Assembly: GCF_903642205.1 (NCBI RefSeq)
Contig: NZ_CAHJWH010000009.1
Coordinates: forward strand, 1-42,803
DNA from: Caulobacter sp. S45
Lineage (GTDB): Bacteria; Pseudomonadota; Alphaproteobacteria; Caulobacterales; Caulobacteraceae
Length of the DNA: 42,803 nucleotides
Direction: 5' to 3'
The notes under the pieces are model-generated. The model worked only from the letters and a program-made list of their open reading frames with translations, made no database searches and was not told where the DNA came from. Position 1 is the first letter of the stretch. The number at the start of each line of letters is the position of its first letter. Positions 16,749 to 25,359 of this stretch are shown here, one piece after another. A program made the translations under genes and the position numbers.

Positions 16749-16801
16749 GCCATTCGCGCCGTCCGCAGCGTCTCGCCGCGGGCGCTAAGGGCGCGAACGG
16801 C
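16749..16801 (-). promoter_or_regulatory. Long inverted repeat in the acpP-fabF gap
   Basis: Two 12-bp arms, 16749-16760 (GCCATTCGCGCC) and 16790-16801 (GGCGCGAACGGC), are complementary with one mismatch that becomes a G-U pair in the minus-strand transcript. A 29-nt GC-rich loop separates them. The structure lies between acpP and the fabF start. It could attenuate or stabilise mRNA so that acpP is made in excess over fabF. No U-tract follows, so a simple intrinsic terminator is not supported. Confidence 0.5.
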
Positions 16802-16831
16802 GAAGAGCGTGCGAGCGTCTGCGCGAGGAGC

Positions 16832-17074
16832 TTACTGCCCCAGGCGCTCCTGGATGAACTTCACCGCGTCGCCGACCGTCTGGATGTGTTCGGCGGCGTC
16901 GTCGGGGATTTCGATGTCGAACTCCTCCTCGAAGGCCATAACCAGCTCGACGTTGTCGAGGCTGTCGGCGCCCAGATCGTCGATGAAGCTGGCCTTCTCG
17001 GTCACCTTCTCCGGATCGGCGTCCAGGTGCTCGATGACGATCTTGCGGACACGTTCGAGGACGTCGGTGGACAT
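16832..17074 (-). CDS. acpP: Acyl carrier protein
   Basis: An 80-aa acidic carrier that holds growing acyl chains on a phosphopantetheine arm. The attachment serine is S38 in the [14 protein letters not shown] signature. The ATG at 17074 gives the standard N-terminus [13 protein letters not shown] and follows an AGAGAGGGG ribosome site; the frame continues upstream, but without family similarity. It lies between fabG (177 bp upstream) and fabF, the classic fab cluster arrangement. Acp is normally very abundant, and the flanking gaps leave room for its own promoter. Confidence 0.97.
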   Translation of the reverse strand: MSTDVLERVRKIVIEHLDADPEKVTEKASFIDDLGADSLDNVELVMAFEEEFDIEIPDDAAEHIQTVGDAVKFIQERLGQ

Positions 17075-17251
17075 ACGGGCGAGCCCCTCTCTGAAGGCGA
17101 TTGGCGGGGCCGGATAAGGCACCACGCGAAATGAGTCGTCGATACAAATGTCGAAGGCCGGTACCCCGGTGAGCCCGAGTCCGGCCATCGGGCGAGGCGT
17201 AGCACACTCCTTTTTGCGAGACTAGCGCCTCGGAAAGGGTGTGCGGCGCGG

Positions 17252-17992
17252 TCAGATCATGGCCATTCCGCCGTTGACGTGAAGTGTCTGGCCGGTGACG
17301 TAGGCCGCCTCCGCACTTGCCAGATAGACGCAGGCCGCCGCGATCTCGCCACCTTCACCGAGCCGGCCGGCAGGGATGCGGCCCAGGATCGTGCTGCGCT
17401 GCGCCTCGTTCAGGGCGTCGGTCATGGGGCTGGCGATGAAGCCGGGCGCGATGCAGTTTACCGTCATTCCCCGGCCGCCGACCTCCTGGGCGAGGGCCTT
17501 GGAGAAGCCGATCATGCCGGCTTTCGACGCCGCATAGTTGGTCTGGCCCGGATTGCCCGTGACGCCCACGACGGAGGTGATGCCGATGATCCGACCATGA
17601 CGGCGGCGCATCATGCCCTTGGTGACGGCCCGGCAGAGGCGGAAATAGGCCTCCAGGTTCACCTGCTGGACGATCGACCACTCCTCGTCCTTCATCCGGA
17701 CCAGGATGTTGTCACGGGTGAGGCCGGCGTTGGACACGACGATGTCCAGCGGCGCTCCGGCGGCGGCTTCGGCTGAGCCCACCAGGCCGTCCACCGCAGC
17801 GGCGTCCGACAGGCTGGCGGCGACCGCGTAGGTGCGTGGGCCGAGCTCTTCCGCCAAGGTCTGCAGGGTGGCCTCACGCGTGCCGGACAGCACCACCGCG
17901 GCGCCCTGGCCGTGGAGCGCGCGCGCTATGGCTCCGCCGATGCCGCCGGAGGCGCCGGTGACAAGTGCGGTCTTGCCGCTGAGATCGAACAT
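17252..17992 (-). CDS. fabG: 3-oxoacyl-[acyl-carrier-protein] reductase
   Basis: A short-chain dehydrogenase/reductase that reduces 3-oxoacyl-ACP with NADPH. The 246-aa protein has the cofactor motif TGASGGIGG (12-20), the NAGLTRDN stretch (88-95) typical of FabG, and the catalytic S140, Y153 and K157 (the YAASK motif). The C-terminal YVTGQTLHVNGGMAMI is also typical. It lies 66 bp downstream of fabD and upstream of acpP, supporting this assignment over other SDR enzymes. Confidence 0.96.
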   Translation of the reverse strand: MFDLSGKTALVTGASGGIGGAIARALHGQGAAVVLSGTREATLQTLAEELGPRTYAVAASLSDAAAVDGLVGSAEAAAGAPLDIVVSNAGLTRDNILVRMKDEEWSIVQQVNLEAYFRLCRAVTKGMMRRRHGRIIGITSVVGVTGNPGQTNYAASKAGMIGFSKALAQEVGGRGMTVNCIAPGFIASPMTDALNEAQRSTILGRIPAGRLGEGGEIAAACVYLASAEAAYVTGQTLHVNGGMAMI

Positions 17993-18058
17993 GGCAGTCT
18001 CCGTGAGGCCGATCGCAGGTCCGACCTGCGTCTTCGGGTGGCCGGCGGCTTAGCGGGC

Positions 18059-19003
18059 TCAGAGGCTCTGGGCGAAGGTCTCAAGATCGACCGGTGTGTT
18101 CAGCGCCGTCGCCTCGACCTCCGGTGCGATGCGCTTGGCCATTCCGGTCAGCACCTTGCCGGCCCCAAGCTCGACAAAGCGGGTCACTCCGCCCTCTGCG
18201 GCCATCCACGCTATGCTCTCACGCCAGCGGACCCGTCCGGTGACCTGCTCCACGAGCAGGCGTCGTATCTCGGCCGGATCGCTCACCGGGCGGGCGGTGA
18301 CATTGGCGACCAGCGGCGTGTTGGGCGCGGCGATCTGCGCCTGCGCGAGCGCGTCGGCCATGGCTTCCGCCGCCGGGTGCATCAGCGGGCAATGGAAGGG
18401 CGCGGAGACGTTGAGCGGGATCGCGCGGGCCCCCAACGCCTTGGCGGCGACGATGGCGGCGTCCACCCCCGCCTTGTCGCCGGAGATCACCACATTGCCT
18501 TGGTTGTTGTCGTTGGCGACGACGCACACACCGACGCGCGCGCCCTCAGCCGCAGCCTGCTCGGCCAGGGTGACGTCCACCTTCGGCCCGATGAGCGACG
18601 CCATGGCGCCTTCCCCGACCGGGACCGCTCGTTGCATGGCCTGGCCACGCAGCTTCAGCAGGCGTGCGGCGTCCGCCAGGCTGAGGGCCCGCGCCGAGGC
18701 GAGGGCCGAATATTCTCCCAGAGAATGGCCGGCGACGAACGCCACGCCATCGACGCCGATGTTGAACTCCTCCTCGAGGACGCGGGCCACGGCCAGACTG
18801 ACCGCCATCAGGGCGGGCTGGGCGTTCTCGGTGAGGGTGAGCGTCGACTCGGGTCCCTCCCACATCAGCCTCGACAGGTGCTGGCCCAGCGCGTGGTCCA
18901 CCGCCTCGAACACCTCGCGCGCGCAGCTGAACGTCTCGGCCAGGCTGGAGCCCATGCCTACGACTTGACTGCCCTGTCCGGGAAACTGGAAGGCGAGGCT
19001 CAC
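18059..19003 (-). CDS. fabD: Malonyl-CoA:ACP transacylase
   Basis: Loads malonate from CoA onto ACP, supplying the elongation cycle. The N-terminal [14 protein letters not shown], the nucleophile motif [13 protein letters not shown] and the catalytic-His segment [11 protein letters not shown] are present, as is [13 protein letters not shown] near the end. I chose the GTG at 19001-19003, giving SLAFQFPGQ right after the start and 314 aa; another GTG lies three codons upstream, and the longer frame to 19108 has no family support. It leads the minus-strand fab cluster and is divergent from thyA across 164 bp. Confidence 0.95.
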   Translation of the reverse strand: MSLAFQFPGQGSQVVGMGSSLAETFSCAREVFEAVDHALGQHLSRLMWEGPESTLTLTENAQPALMAVSLAVARVLEEEFNIGVDGVAFVAGHSLGEYSALASARALSLADAARLLKLRGQAMQRAVPVGEGAMASLIGPKVDVTLAEQAAAEGARVGVCVVANDNNQGNVVISGDKAGVDAAIVAAKALGARAIPLNVSAPFHCPLMHPAAEAMADALAQAQIAAPNTPLVANVTARPVSDPAEIRRLLVEQVTGRVRWRESIAWMAAEGGVTRFVELGAGKVLTGMAKRIAPEVEATALNTPVDLETFAQSL

Positions 19004-19167
19004 CTGTAGCACCGCTTGATGGTTTGAGAGAGGGCGGGTGTAGAGCCCACCTTCCGGCCGGGCAAGCTGTGTGGCGGAACGGGCGCTGCCGGGCTCGGCT
19101 TTCTCCACAGGCCTGTAGGGTCGGCCTCTCCCCCCGATGCTTCGAGTCGCCTACGTTCGGTGTCGCC

Positions 19168-20013
19168 ATGAACGCTCCCGTGCGCCTCACCGCCTCATCG
19201 GTCTCCGCTGCTCCGGGCCTCGAACAGCCCTATCTTGACCTGCTGGCCGACATCCTCGCCAGCGGGGTGGAGCGGAGCGACCGGACCGGAACGGGCACGC
19301 GCGGCGTGTTCGGGCGGCAGCTGCGCTTCGATCTCTCGGCGGGGTTTCCGCTGCTGACCACCAAGAAGCTGCACTTCAAGTCGGTGGTGCTGGAGCTGCT
19401 GTGGTTCCTGCGCGGCGACACCAACGTGCGCTGGCTGCAGGAGCGTGGCGTCCGCATCTGGGACGAGTGGGCGGACCCGGACGGCGAGCTCGGCCCGGTC
19501 TACGGCAGGCAGTGGCGCTCCTGGGCCGCCCCGGACGGACGCTCGATCGACCAGATCGCGCGGCTGCTGGAGGGTCTCCGGACCAGCCCCAACAGCCGTC
19601 GCCACATCGTCTCCGCCTGGAACCCGGCGGACGTTGACGACATGGCGCTCCCGCCCTGCCACTGCCTGTTCCAGTTCTTCGTGGCGGACGGCAAGCTGTC
19701 TTGCCAGCTGTACCAGCGCTCCGCGGACGTCTTCCTTGGCGTTCCCTTCAACATTGCCAGCTACGCGCTGCTGACCCACATGGTGGCGCAGGTCGTGGGG
19801 CTGGAGGTGGGCGAGTTCGTGCACACGCTGGGCGACGCGCACCTCTATCTCAACCACCTGGAGCAGGCCGGCCTCCAGCTCACCCGCGAGCCCCTGCCCC
19901 CGCCCAGGCTGCACCTGTCGCCGAAGACCGACCTGTTCGCCTTCGACGACGAGGACATCCGGCTGGAGGGCTACGCCGCCCACCCGCACATCAAGGCCCA
20001 GGTCGCCGTTTGA
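19168..20013 (+). CDS. thyA: Thymidylate synthase
   Basis: Converts dUMP to dTMP, turning methylene-tetrahydrofolate into dihydrofolate. The 281-aa protein carries the [11 protein letters not shown] folate/phosphate region, the catalytic Cys in [12 protein letters not shown], and the dUMP-binding [18 protein letters not shown] and DAHLYLNH. It is slightly longer than E. coli ThyA because of an N-terminal extension of roughly 17 residues. The ATG at 19168 is the first reasonable start. The stop codon TGA overlaps the TTG start of folA (TTGA), coupling it to the enzyme that recycles its product. Confidence 0.97.
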   Translation: MNAPVRLTASSVSAAPGLEQPYLDLLADILASGVERSDRTGTGTRGVFGRQLRFDLSAGFPLLTTKKLHFKSVVLELLWFLRGDTNVRWLQERGVRIWDEWADPDGELGPVYGRQWRSWAAPDGRSIDQIARLLEGLRTSPNSRRHIVSAWNPADVDDMALPPCHCLFQFFVADGKLSCQLYQRSADVFLGVPFNIASYALLTHMVAQVVGLEVGEFVHTLGDAHLYLNHLEQAGLQLTREPLPPPRLHLSPKTDLFAFDDEDIRLEGYAAHPHIKAQVAV

Positions 20014-20522
20014 GCGGTCTCCCCATCGCCATCGTCGCCGCGCGCGCCCGCAACGGCGTGATCGGGCGAGGCGGCGGCCTGCCCTGGCGGCTGAAGAGCG
20101 ACATGGCGCTGTTCAAGGCGACCACGCTGGGCAAGCCGGTGATCATGGGCCGCAAGACCTGGGACAGCCTGCCGAAGAAGCCCCTGCCCGGCCGCGCCAA
20201 CCTGGTGCTCTCCCGCGACGGGACCTTCGAGCCGAAGGGCGCCGTCGTGTGCGACCGCTTCCAGGAGGCGGTGTCCATGGCGCGGGAGCAGGCGGAGGAG
20301 GACGGCGCCGAGGAGGTCTGCGTCATCGGCGGCACGTCGCTCTTCGCCCTAGCCATGCCCAAGGCGAAGCGGCTGTACCTGTCCGAGGTCGAAGCCGACG
20401 TAGTCGGCGACGCCGAGTTCCCGGCGTTCGGTGAGGGGGAATGGCGTGAGAGCAGACGCGAGACGTACGACGCGCAAGACGGAGACGACTTCGCCTTCGT
20501 CTTCCGCGTGCTGGAGCGCTGA
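20010..20522 (+). CDS. folA: Dihydrofolate reductase
   Basis: Reduces dihydrofolate with NADPH, closing the thymidylate cycle with ThyA. The 170-aa protein begins [19 protein letters not shown]. It has [19 protein letters not shown] with the substrate-binding Asp, [12 protein letters not shown], and the NADPH-binding [13 protein letters not shown]. The start is a TTG at 20010 that overlaps the thyA stop; no ATG lies nearby that would keep the N-terminal strand. The longer frame upstream is the +2 shadow of thyA. Confidence in function is high; the rare start codon is inferred from family alignment and the overlap. Confidence 0.95.
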   Translation: MSGLPIAIVAARARNGVIGRGGGLPWRLKSDMALFKATTLGKPVIMGRKTWDSLPKKPLPGRANLVLSRDGTFEPKGAVVCDRFQEAVSMAREQAEEDGAEEVCVIGGTSLFALAMPKAKRLYLSEVEADVVGDAEFPAFGEGEWRESRRETYDAQDGDDFAFVFRVLER

Positions 20523-20526
20523 GCGG

Positions 20527-20970
20527 TCAGGCCTCGTCCGTCTCCACATCCAGGGACGTGGTCATGACCTTGTCGAAGGTCAGCGGATCCCCGGCATGGA
20601 AGACGGACGGCGCCATTCCTGTGTCGGCCACCGCCCCACTTATACCGGCCCGGGCCGCCTTAACCATGATCTCGTCGAGCTTGGACAGCAGGCTCGGGTT
20701 CTCCTCCAATAGATCGCTGACCTGCGCCCGCTGCTCGATGATGGTGACAGCCCAAGACGTCGACCTCCGCGATGTCTGGTGACGCCACTTCAGCAGGTGT
20801 TGAATGATCAGGGCCAAGCGGCTGCGGAGTTCACGCCGGGTCGAGCCACCCAAATCTTCGATCTCCGCAAGCAGGTTGTCCCAGTCGATCTCGTTCACGC
20901 TGCGACGTCGCAGAGCGTCCGCCTGATCCTGTGTCCAGCCGTAGAAGTCCGTGCTGTAAAGCCTACCCAT
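20527..20970 (-). CDS. DUF29 family protein
   Basis: A 147-aa protein matching the DUF29 family, whose members are small, helical and of unknown function. Typical features are the N-terminal LYSTDFYGWTQDQADALRRR, followed by IDWDNLLAEIEDLGGSTRRELRSRL and IIQHLLKWRHQ. It lies 39 bp downstream of dnaB on the same strand but has no known link to replication. By eye its GC content and codon use are milder than those of its neighbours, which could point to later acquisition. It converges with folA, the stop codons 4 bp apart. Confidence 0.85.
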   Translation of the reverse strand: MGRLYSTDFYGWTQDQADALRRRSVNEIDWDNLLAEIEDLGGSTRRELRSRLALIIQHLLKWRHQTSRRSTSWAVTIIEQRAQVSDLLEENPSLLSKLDEIMVKAARAGISGAVADTGMAPSVFHAGDPLTFDKVMTTSLDVETDEA

Positions 20971-21009
20971 GATAGCAGTATGCCTCAGGCTTGAAGACGC
21001 GCAAACGGC

Positions 21010-22500
21010 TCAGTGCGGGTCGTAGCGGCCCTCACGCGCGAGATTACCGAAGCGCACGGTGTCGTCGTTGAAGCTGAGCTTCACGTTGCCGATCGGGCCG
21101 TGGCGCTGCTTGCCGATGATCACCTCGGCCACGTGGCGGATCTGGTCCATCTCCTCCTGCCAGGCGAGGTGCTCTGAGGACCCCTCGCGGGGTTCTGCGC
21201 GGCCTTTGTAGTAGGCCTCGCGGAACACGAACATGACCGCGTCCGCGTCCTGCTCGATGGAGCCGGATTCGCGCAGGTCCGACAGCTGGGGTCGCTTGTC
21301 CTCGCGGCTCTCCACCTGTCGGGAGAGCTGGGACAAGGCCAGCACCGGCACCGACAGCTCCTTGGCGAGGGACTTCAGACCCATGGTGATCTGGCTGACC
21401 TCCTGCACCCGGTTCTCGTTGGCGCGCGACCCGTCGCCGCCGGTGGTGACGAGTTGCAGGTAGTCCACCACCAGCAGGTCCAGGCCGACCGACCGCTTCA
21501 GCCGCCGGGCGCGGGCGGTGAGCTTGGAGATGGACAGGCCGCCGGTGGCGTCGATGTAGAAGGGGCTGTCCTGGATCTCGAGCGCCGCGTCGCGGACCCG
21601 GGCGAACTCGGCCTGGTCGATCTCGCCCTTGCGGAGGCGATCCGACGAGACGCCGGAGACGTCCGCCAGCAGGCGCATGGCCAGCTGCTCGGCCGACATT
21701 TCGAGGGAGAAGAAGGCGACCACGCCGCCGTTCACCGTCTTGCGCGAGCCGTCCGGCTGGGGCTCCCAGGCGTAGTTGCGCGCCACGTGGAAGGCGATGT
21801 TGGTGGCCAGCGCCGTCTTGCCCATGGAGGGACGGCCAGCCAGGATCAGCAGGTCGGACTTGTGCAGGCCGCCTAGCTTCTGGTCCAGGTCGATCAGCCC
21901 CGTGGACACGCCCGCCAAGCCGCCGTCGCGGGAGAAGGCCTCGGCCGTCATCTCCACGGCGCCCTGGAGCGCGTCGGCGAAGCTCTGGAAGCCGGTGGAG
22001 GAACCGCCGGTCTCGGCCAGGGTGTAGAGCTGCTGCTCGGCCTGCTCGATCTGGTCGCGGGCCTCGGTCTCGGCGTCTTCGACCGCCGACTTGGCCATCT
22101 CGCCGCTGATGCGCAGCACCTCGCGCCGGAGCGCCAGATCGTAGACGATGCGGGCGTAGTCGGCGGCGTTGGCCGCAGGCGGCGCGCGGTCCACCAGGTC
22201 GGCGAGGTAGCGCAGCCCGCCAAGGTCCTCGAACGCCGGATCGCGCCTGAAGCGCTCCATCAGCACGATGGGCTCGGCCAGCTGGCCCTTGCGGATGTAC
22301 TCCTCCATCGCGGCGAACAGGCGCTGGTGGAAGGGCTCGTAGAAGTGTCGGCCCTGCAGCCGGTCGCTCAGCCGCTCATAGGCGGCGTTGTCGAACAGCA
22401 CGGCGCCGAGAAGCGCCTGCTCGGCTTCCAGGTTGTGGGGGGCGGTGGCGATGGGCTCGCTGGGGGGCGGGCCGGCGAGGCTGAAGGCGGCGACGTTCAT
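21010..22500 (-). CDS. dnaB: Replicative DNA helicase
   Basis: The hexameric helicase that unwinds DNA ahead of the replication fork. The N-terminal domain (about 20-125: PHNLEAEQALLGAVLFDNAAYERL) binds primase and the loader. The RecA-like C-terminal domain has Walker A GRPSMGKTALATN, Walker B region LLVVDYLQL, and ALSQLSRQVESREDKRPQLSDLRESG with the conserved arginine region. The length of 496 aa is standard and no intein interrupts the P-loop. The usual rpsF-rpsR-rplI block lies upstream on the same strand, but a terminator-like hairpin and a 326-bp gap separate them. Confidence 0.97.
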   Translation of the reverse strand: MNVAAFSLAGPPPSEPIATAPHNLEAEQALLGAVLFDNAAYERLSDRLQGRHFYEPFHQRLFAAMEEYIRKGQLAEPIVLMERFRRDPAFEDLGGLRYLADLVDRAPPAANAADYARIVYDLALRREVLRISGEMAKSAVEDAETEARDQIEQAEQQLYTLAETGGSSTGFQSFADALQGAVEMTAEAFSRDGGLAGVSTGLIDLDQKLGGLHKSDLLILAGRPSMGKTALATNIAFHVARNYAWEPQPDGSRKTVNGGVVAFFSLEMSAEQLAMRLLADVSGVSSDRLRKGEIDQAEFARVRDAALEIQDSPFYIDATGGLSISKLTARARRLKRSVGLDLLVVDYLQLVTTGGDGSRANENRVQEVSQITMGLKSLAKELSVPVLALSQLSRQVESREDKRPQLSDLRESGSIEQDADAVMFVFREAYYKGRAEPREGSSEHLAWQEEMDQIRHVAEVIIGKQRHGPIGNVKLSFNDDTVRFGNLAREGRYDPH

Positions 22501-22562
22501 CGTGCAGGGTGTTAACCCCGCCCACGTCAGAACGGGCCGGACGGGCTGCCGCAGCGGCGGCT

Positions 22563-22593
22563 TTATCCCCGTTCATCTTTGTTCTGTGGATTG
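22563..22593. promoter_or_regulatory. Pair of DnaA-box-like sequences upstream of dnaB
   Basis: TTATCCCCG at 22563 and TGTGGATTG at 22585 each match the 9-base DnaA-box consensus (TTATCCACA or its complement) at 7 of 9 positions, in opposite orientations. They lie 60-95 bp before the dnaB start. Such matches arise by chance in a window this size, so the call is tentative. Confidence 0.2.
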
Positions 22594-22625
22594 TCGTTCG
22601 GTGGATGGCGGACCCGGCCTGCGTC

Positions 22626-22735
22626 GCTCGAGACGCCCCTTCGGGTTCCTCAGGATGACGAGGGTGGGGCTCGCATATCCGTCATGCTGAGGAGGGCTCT
22701 CGCAGAGAGACCGTCTCGACGCACGCAGGCGGCCT
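22626..22735. repeat. Composite palindromic repeat, copy 1 (rplI-dnaB gap)
   Basis: A left half (22626-22662, with GAGACGCC ... CCTCAGGATGAC) and a right half (22681-22729, GTCATGCTGAGGAGG ... GTCTCGACGCACGCAGG) are inverted relative to each other. The right half has its own small TCTC/GAGA hairpin. A second copy with the same two-part plan lies at 38983-39103. Two copies in 43 kb suggest a dispersed REP/BIME-like family. The remaining bases of this 326-bp gap hold the DnaA-like boxes, a terminator and no gene. Confidence 0.7.
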
Positions 22736-22771
22736 GCGCCACCCGGAACGGGTAAGTGCAGCGGAGGGGCT

Positions 22772-22806
22772 GAGAACGAAGAAGGAAGCCCGTGAGAGCT
22801 CCCTTC
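22772..22806 (-). terminator. Intrinsic terminator after rplI
   Basis: On the minus strand, GAAGGGAGC (22806-22798) and GCTTCCTTC (22789-22781) form a 9-bp stem with one mismatch and an 8-nt loop. The T-rich TTCGTTCTC follows at once. It begins 21 bp after the rplI stop and should end the rpsF-rpsR-rplI transcript before dnaB. Confidence 0.6.
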
Positions 22807-22826
22807 TCCGATCAGTTACGTCGATC

Positions 22827-23414
22827 TCAGCGCTCGAACGAAGCGTTGGCCATCTCCTGACCGGCGCCGCCCTCGAACAGGTCCTTGGCCTGGGCCTCGG
22901 CGTCCAGGCGGTCCTGGTCGAAGGCCGAGGTGATGACGTTTTCGCCGCGGGCCTGGCGGTCCGCCTCGTCCGGCGAGCGGGCGATGTTGATCCGCACCGT
23001 CACCGTCACCTCGGGATGCAGCCGCAGCTTGAGCTCGTGCACGCCGACCGTCTTGATCGGCCGGTCGAGCACCACCTGGCTGCGCTCGACCCGGGCGCCG
23101 GTCTCCAGGATCACCTCGGCCACGTCGCGGCCGGAGACCGAGCCATACAGCTGACCGCCCTCGCCCGCCTGGCGGATGAGGACATAAGTCTCGCCTTCGA
23201 GCTTGGCGCCATTGCGTTCGGCGGCGGCGCGGGCCTCGGCGTTGCGCACCTCGATCTGGCCGCGTTCGGCCTCGAACACCTTCAGGTTGGAGGTGGTGGC
23301 GCGCAGCGCCTTCTGCCGGGGCAGAAGGAAGTTGCGGGCGAACCCGTCCTTGACCTGGACCACGTCGCCGATGGCGCCCAGCCGCTCGACGCGTTCGAGA
23401 AGAACAACCTTCAT
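22827..23414 (-). CDS. rplI: 50S ribosomal protein L9
   Basis: L9 binds 23S rRNA and helps reading-frame maintenance. The N-terminal rRNA-binding domain is [19 protein letters not shown] followed by [17 protein letters not shown] long helix leads to the C-terminal domain ([24 protein letters not shown]). At 195 aa it is longer than E. coli L9 (149 aa) because of an acidic tail (about 155-195), which is common in alphaproteobacteria. A GAGGACAGG ribosome site precedes the ATG. It is the last gene of the rpsF-rpsR-rplI operon, 13 bp after rpsR. Confidence 0.97.
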   Translation of the reverse strand: MKVVLLERVERLGAIGDVVQVKDGFARNFLLPRQKALRATTSNLKVFEAERGQIEVRNAEARAAAERNGAKLEGETYVLIRQAGEGGQLYGSVSGRDVAEVILETGARVERSQVVLDRPIKTVGVHELKLRLHPEVTVTVRINIARSPDEADRQARGENVITSAFDQDRLDAEAQAKDLFEGGAGQEMANASFER

Positions 23415-23427
23415 GAGCCTGTCCTCC

Positions 23428-23703
23428 TCACTTCACGACGTAGGGCAGCAGCGCCAGAAAGCGGGCGCGCTTGATGGCCTTCGCCAGCTCGCGCTGCTTC
23501 GGCGCCGACACCGCGGTGATGCGCGAGGGCACGATCTTGCCGCGCTCGGAGATGTAGCGCTGCAGCAGCTTCACGTCCTTGTAGTCGATCTTCGGGGCGT
23601 TGGCGCCGGAGAACGGGCAGACCTTGCGGCGACGGTAGAAGGGCCGGCGGGCGCCGGCGCCGCCGGCGGGCGCGCCGGGGGTGGTGGGGGCTGTTTCGGT
23701 CAT
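23428..23703 (-). CDS. rpsR: 30S ribosomal protein S18
   Basis: S18 pairs with S6 on the 30S platform. The 91-aa protein has the signature [24 protein letters not shown] and the basic [22 protein letters not shown]. The N-terminal 20 residues form a Pro/Gly/Ala-rich extension. It begins 11 bp after rpsF in the conserved order rpsF-rpsR-rplI. Confidence 0.98.
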   Translation of the reverse strand: MTETAPTTPGAPAGGAGARRPFYRRRKVCPFSGANAPKIDYKDVKLLQRYISERGKIVPSRITAVSAPKQRELAKAIKRARFLALLPYVVK

Positions 23704-23714
23704 GATCTGATCTC

Positions 23715-24122
23715 TTAAGCCGAGATGTCTTCGTAGCCGCCGCGCGGCCGGTCGCGGTCGCGATCGCCGCCGCGCTCGCGGTCACGCTCGCGCTCCCGGT
23801 CGCGCCGGGCCAGGATCGGCGACAGCTCCAGGTCGAGCTCTTCGACCTTGATGGTGATGTAGCGCAGCACGTCCTCGTTGATGGACAGCTGGCGCTCCAT
23901 CTCCTTCACCGCGGGCGCCGGCGCGTCTATGGCCAGCAGGGAGTAGTGGCCCTTGCGGTTCTTCTTGATGCGGTAGGTGAGGTTGCGCAGGCCCCAGTAC
24001 TCGATCTTGGCGACGCTGCCGCCATGCTCCTCGATGAGGCCCTTCATGGTGTCGTTGAGGGCTTCGGCCTGCTGGGGGGAGATGTCCTGCCGTGCGATGA
24101 CGACGTGTTCGTAAAGCGACAT
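23715..24122 (-). CDS. rpsF: 30S ribosomal protein S6
   Basis: S6 binds S18 and 16S rRNA in the small subunit. The core begins [19 protein letters not shown] and includes [22 protein letters not shown]. The C-terminal tail (about 107-128) is a run of Arg, Asp and Glu dipeptides, typical of alphaproteobacterial S6. Two ATGs are possible: the one at 24122 has GAGG six bases upstream and is chosen; the one at 24128 abuts the same GAGG. The product is 135 aa. The longer frame upstream covers nudC antisense and is not coding. Confidence 0.97.
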   Translation of the reverse strand: MSLYEHVVIARQDISPQQAEALNDTMKGLIEEHGGSVAKIEYWGLRNLTYRIKKNRKGHYSLLAIDAPAPAVKEMERQLSINEDVLRYITIKVEELDLELSPILARRDRERERDRERGGDRDRDRPRGGYEDISA

Positions 24123-24262
24123 GTTCATCCTCTTCCGGGTGCGGACGGCGGCGCGGGCGCAGGCGGAAGACCCGGCGCACCACGATGGATCGGCGCGCAT
24201 GGGGAGCGGACGCAGGCCCGCCCCGGAACGCTGCACGCAGACCGCCTTCCTGGGAGCGCGGG

Positions 24263-24290
24263 AAAATACGGATTTCGGCCGGGAACACAA
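24263..24290 (-). promoter_or_regulatory. Candidate promoter for rpsF-rpsR-rplI
   Basis: On the minus strand TTGTGT (24290-24285) and TATTTT (24268-24263) are separated by 16 nt, resembling -35 and -10 elements. This is the only AT-rich patch in the rpsF-nudC gap. It would give a leader of about 130 nt, long enough for an S6:S18-binding autoregulatory structure, although I could not fold one convincingly. Confidence 0.4.
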
Positions 24291-24375
24291 GGGCTGCAGT
24301 GCGGGCTCGCGTGTCCCCTCCCCCGCAGGCCGGCGGGATGGTAGGCCACGTCCACCTGACCCCGTCGAGACGCCC

Positions 24376-25308
24376 ATGCCGCTGTCCGCGCACCTGAACA
24401 CCTTCGCCGGCAATCCGCTGGACCGCGTCTCCGACCGCCGGCGCGAACCCGAGTGGCTGGCCGACCAGCTGGAGGCGACGGGCACGACCGTGCTGGCCTT
24501 CTGGAACGGCTCGGCCCTGGTCCAGGGCGGCGAGAGCGAAGCGCACCTGGCGCGGATCGAACCGGGGCTGGCGGTCGAACTCGCCGGAGGTGACGAGCGG
24601 CTGCTGTTCATGGGTCTGGACGCGAAGGGCGGAGCGGTCTTCGCGCTGGACCTTGAGGGTGGCGCCGACCCGGCGCACGGGCTGCTGCAGGGGCGCGGGC
24701 GATTCGCCAACCTGCGCGATCTCGCCCCCCTTCTGCCGGCCGGCGACTGCGGCATGGCGGCGAGCGCCAAGGCGGTGTTCGAGTGGCGGCGGCGGCACCG
24801 TTTCTGCTCCGCCTGCGGCCAGCCCACCCGTGTGGCCGAAGGCGGCTGGAAACGACTCTGCCCCGCCTGCAAGGTGGAGCACTTCCCGCGCACCGACCCG
24901 GTGGTGATCATGCTGCCGGTGCGCGACGGCCAGTGCCTGCTCGGCCGCCAGCCTTCCTGGCCGCCGGGACGGTTCTCGGCCCTGGCGGGTTTCATGGAGC
25001 CCGGAGAAGCCATCGAGGAGGCCTGCGCCCGCGAGATCGGCGAGGAATCGGGCCTGAAGACCGTAGCCGTCCGCTACCACTCCAGCCAGCCCTGGCCGTT
25101 TCCGAGCAATCTGATGATCGGCCTGATCGCCGAGGTCGCGCCCGGCGAGGCGCGGGCCGACCAGACGGAACTGGAGGCGGTGCGCTGGCTGGCGCGGGAG
25201 GAAGTCGTCAGGCTGCTGGCCGACGGCGGTGACATCACTCTGCCGCCGTCCATGGCGATCGCGCGCCAGCTGATCGCCTTCTGGGCCGCCGGCGAGCCCC
25301 CGGGCTGA
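24376..25308 (+). CDS. nudC: NAD(H) pyrophosphatase / RNA deNADding Nudix hydrolase NudC
   Basis: Hydrolyses NADH to NMNH and AMP; NudC enzymes also remove NAD caps from RNA. The 310-aa protein has an N-terminal NUDIX-like domain. A zinc site is formed by C144, C147, C162 and C165 (CSACGQPT and CPACK). The Nudix box is at about 205-227 (GFMEPGE ... REIGEESG), and [11 protein letters not shown] (237-247) is the motif distinguishing NADH pyrophosphatases. The ATG at 24376 gives the expected N-terminus; the frame upstream overlaps the rpsF leader and is not supported. The PEPC-like gene follows after 51 bp. Confidence 0.94.
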   Translation: MPLSAHLNTFAGNPLDRVSDRRREPEWLADQLEATGTTVLAFWNGSALVQGGESEAHLARIEPGLAVELAGGDERLLFMGLDAKGGAVFALDLEGGADPAHGLLQGRGRFANLRDLAPLLPAGDCGMAASAKAVFEWRRRHRFCSACGQPTRVAEGGWKRLCPACKVEHFPRTDPVVIMLPVRDGQCLLGRQPSWPPGRFSALAGFMEPGEAIEEACAREIGEESGLKTVAVRYHSSQPWPFPSNLMIGLIAEVAPGEARADQTELEAVRWLAREEVVRLLADGGDITLPPSMAIARQLIAFWAAGEPPG

Positions 25309-25359
25309 CGCGGCCTTCACCGCGCTCGATGGCCTCACGGCGCGCTGCTATGCAGCCCC

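Noticed and set aside
22501-22826. A protein-coding or tRNA gene in the dnaB-rplI gap
   Set aside because: Frames here are short and lack ribosome sites, and no tRNA-like cloverleaf was seen; repeats and a terminator explain the content.
23738-23804. Simple-sequence Arg/Asp/Glu run at the S6 C-terminus as a frameshift or repeat expansion
   Set aside because: Charged S6 tails like this are usual in alphaproteobacteria, and the reading frame is intact to a proper stop.
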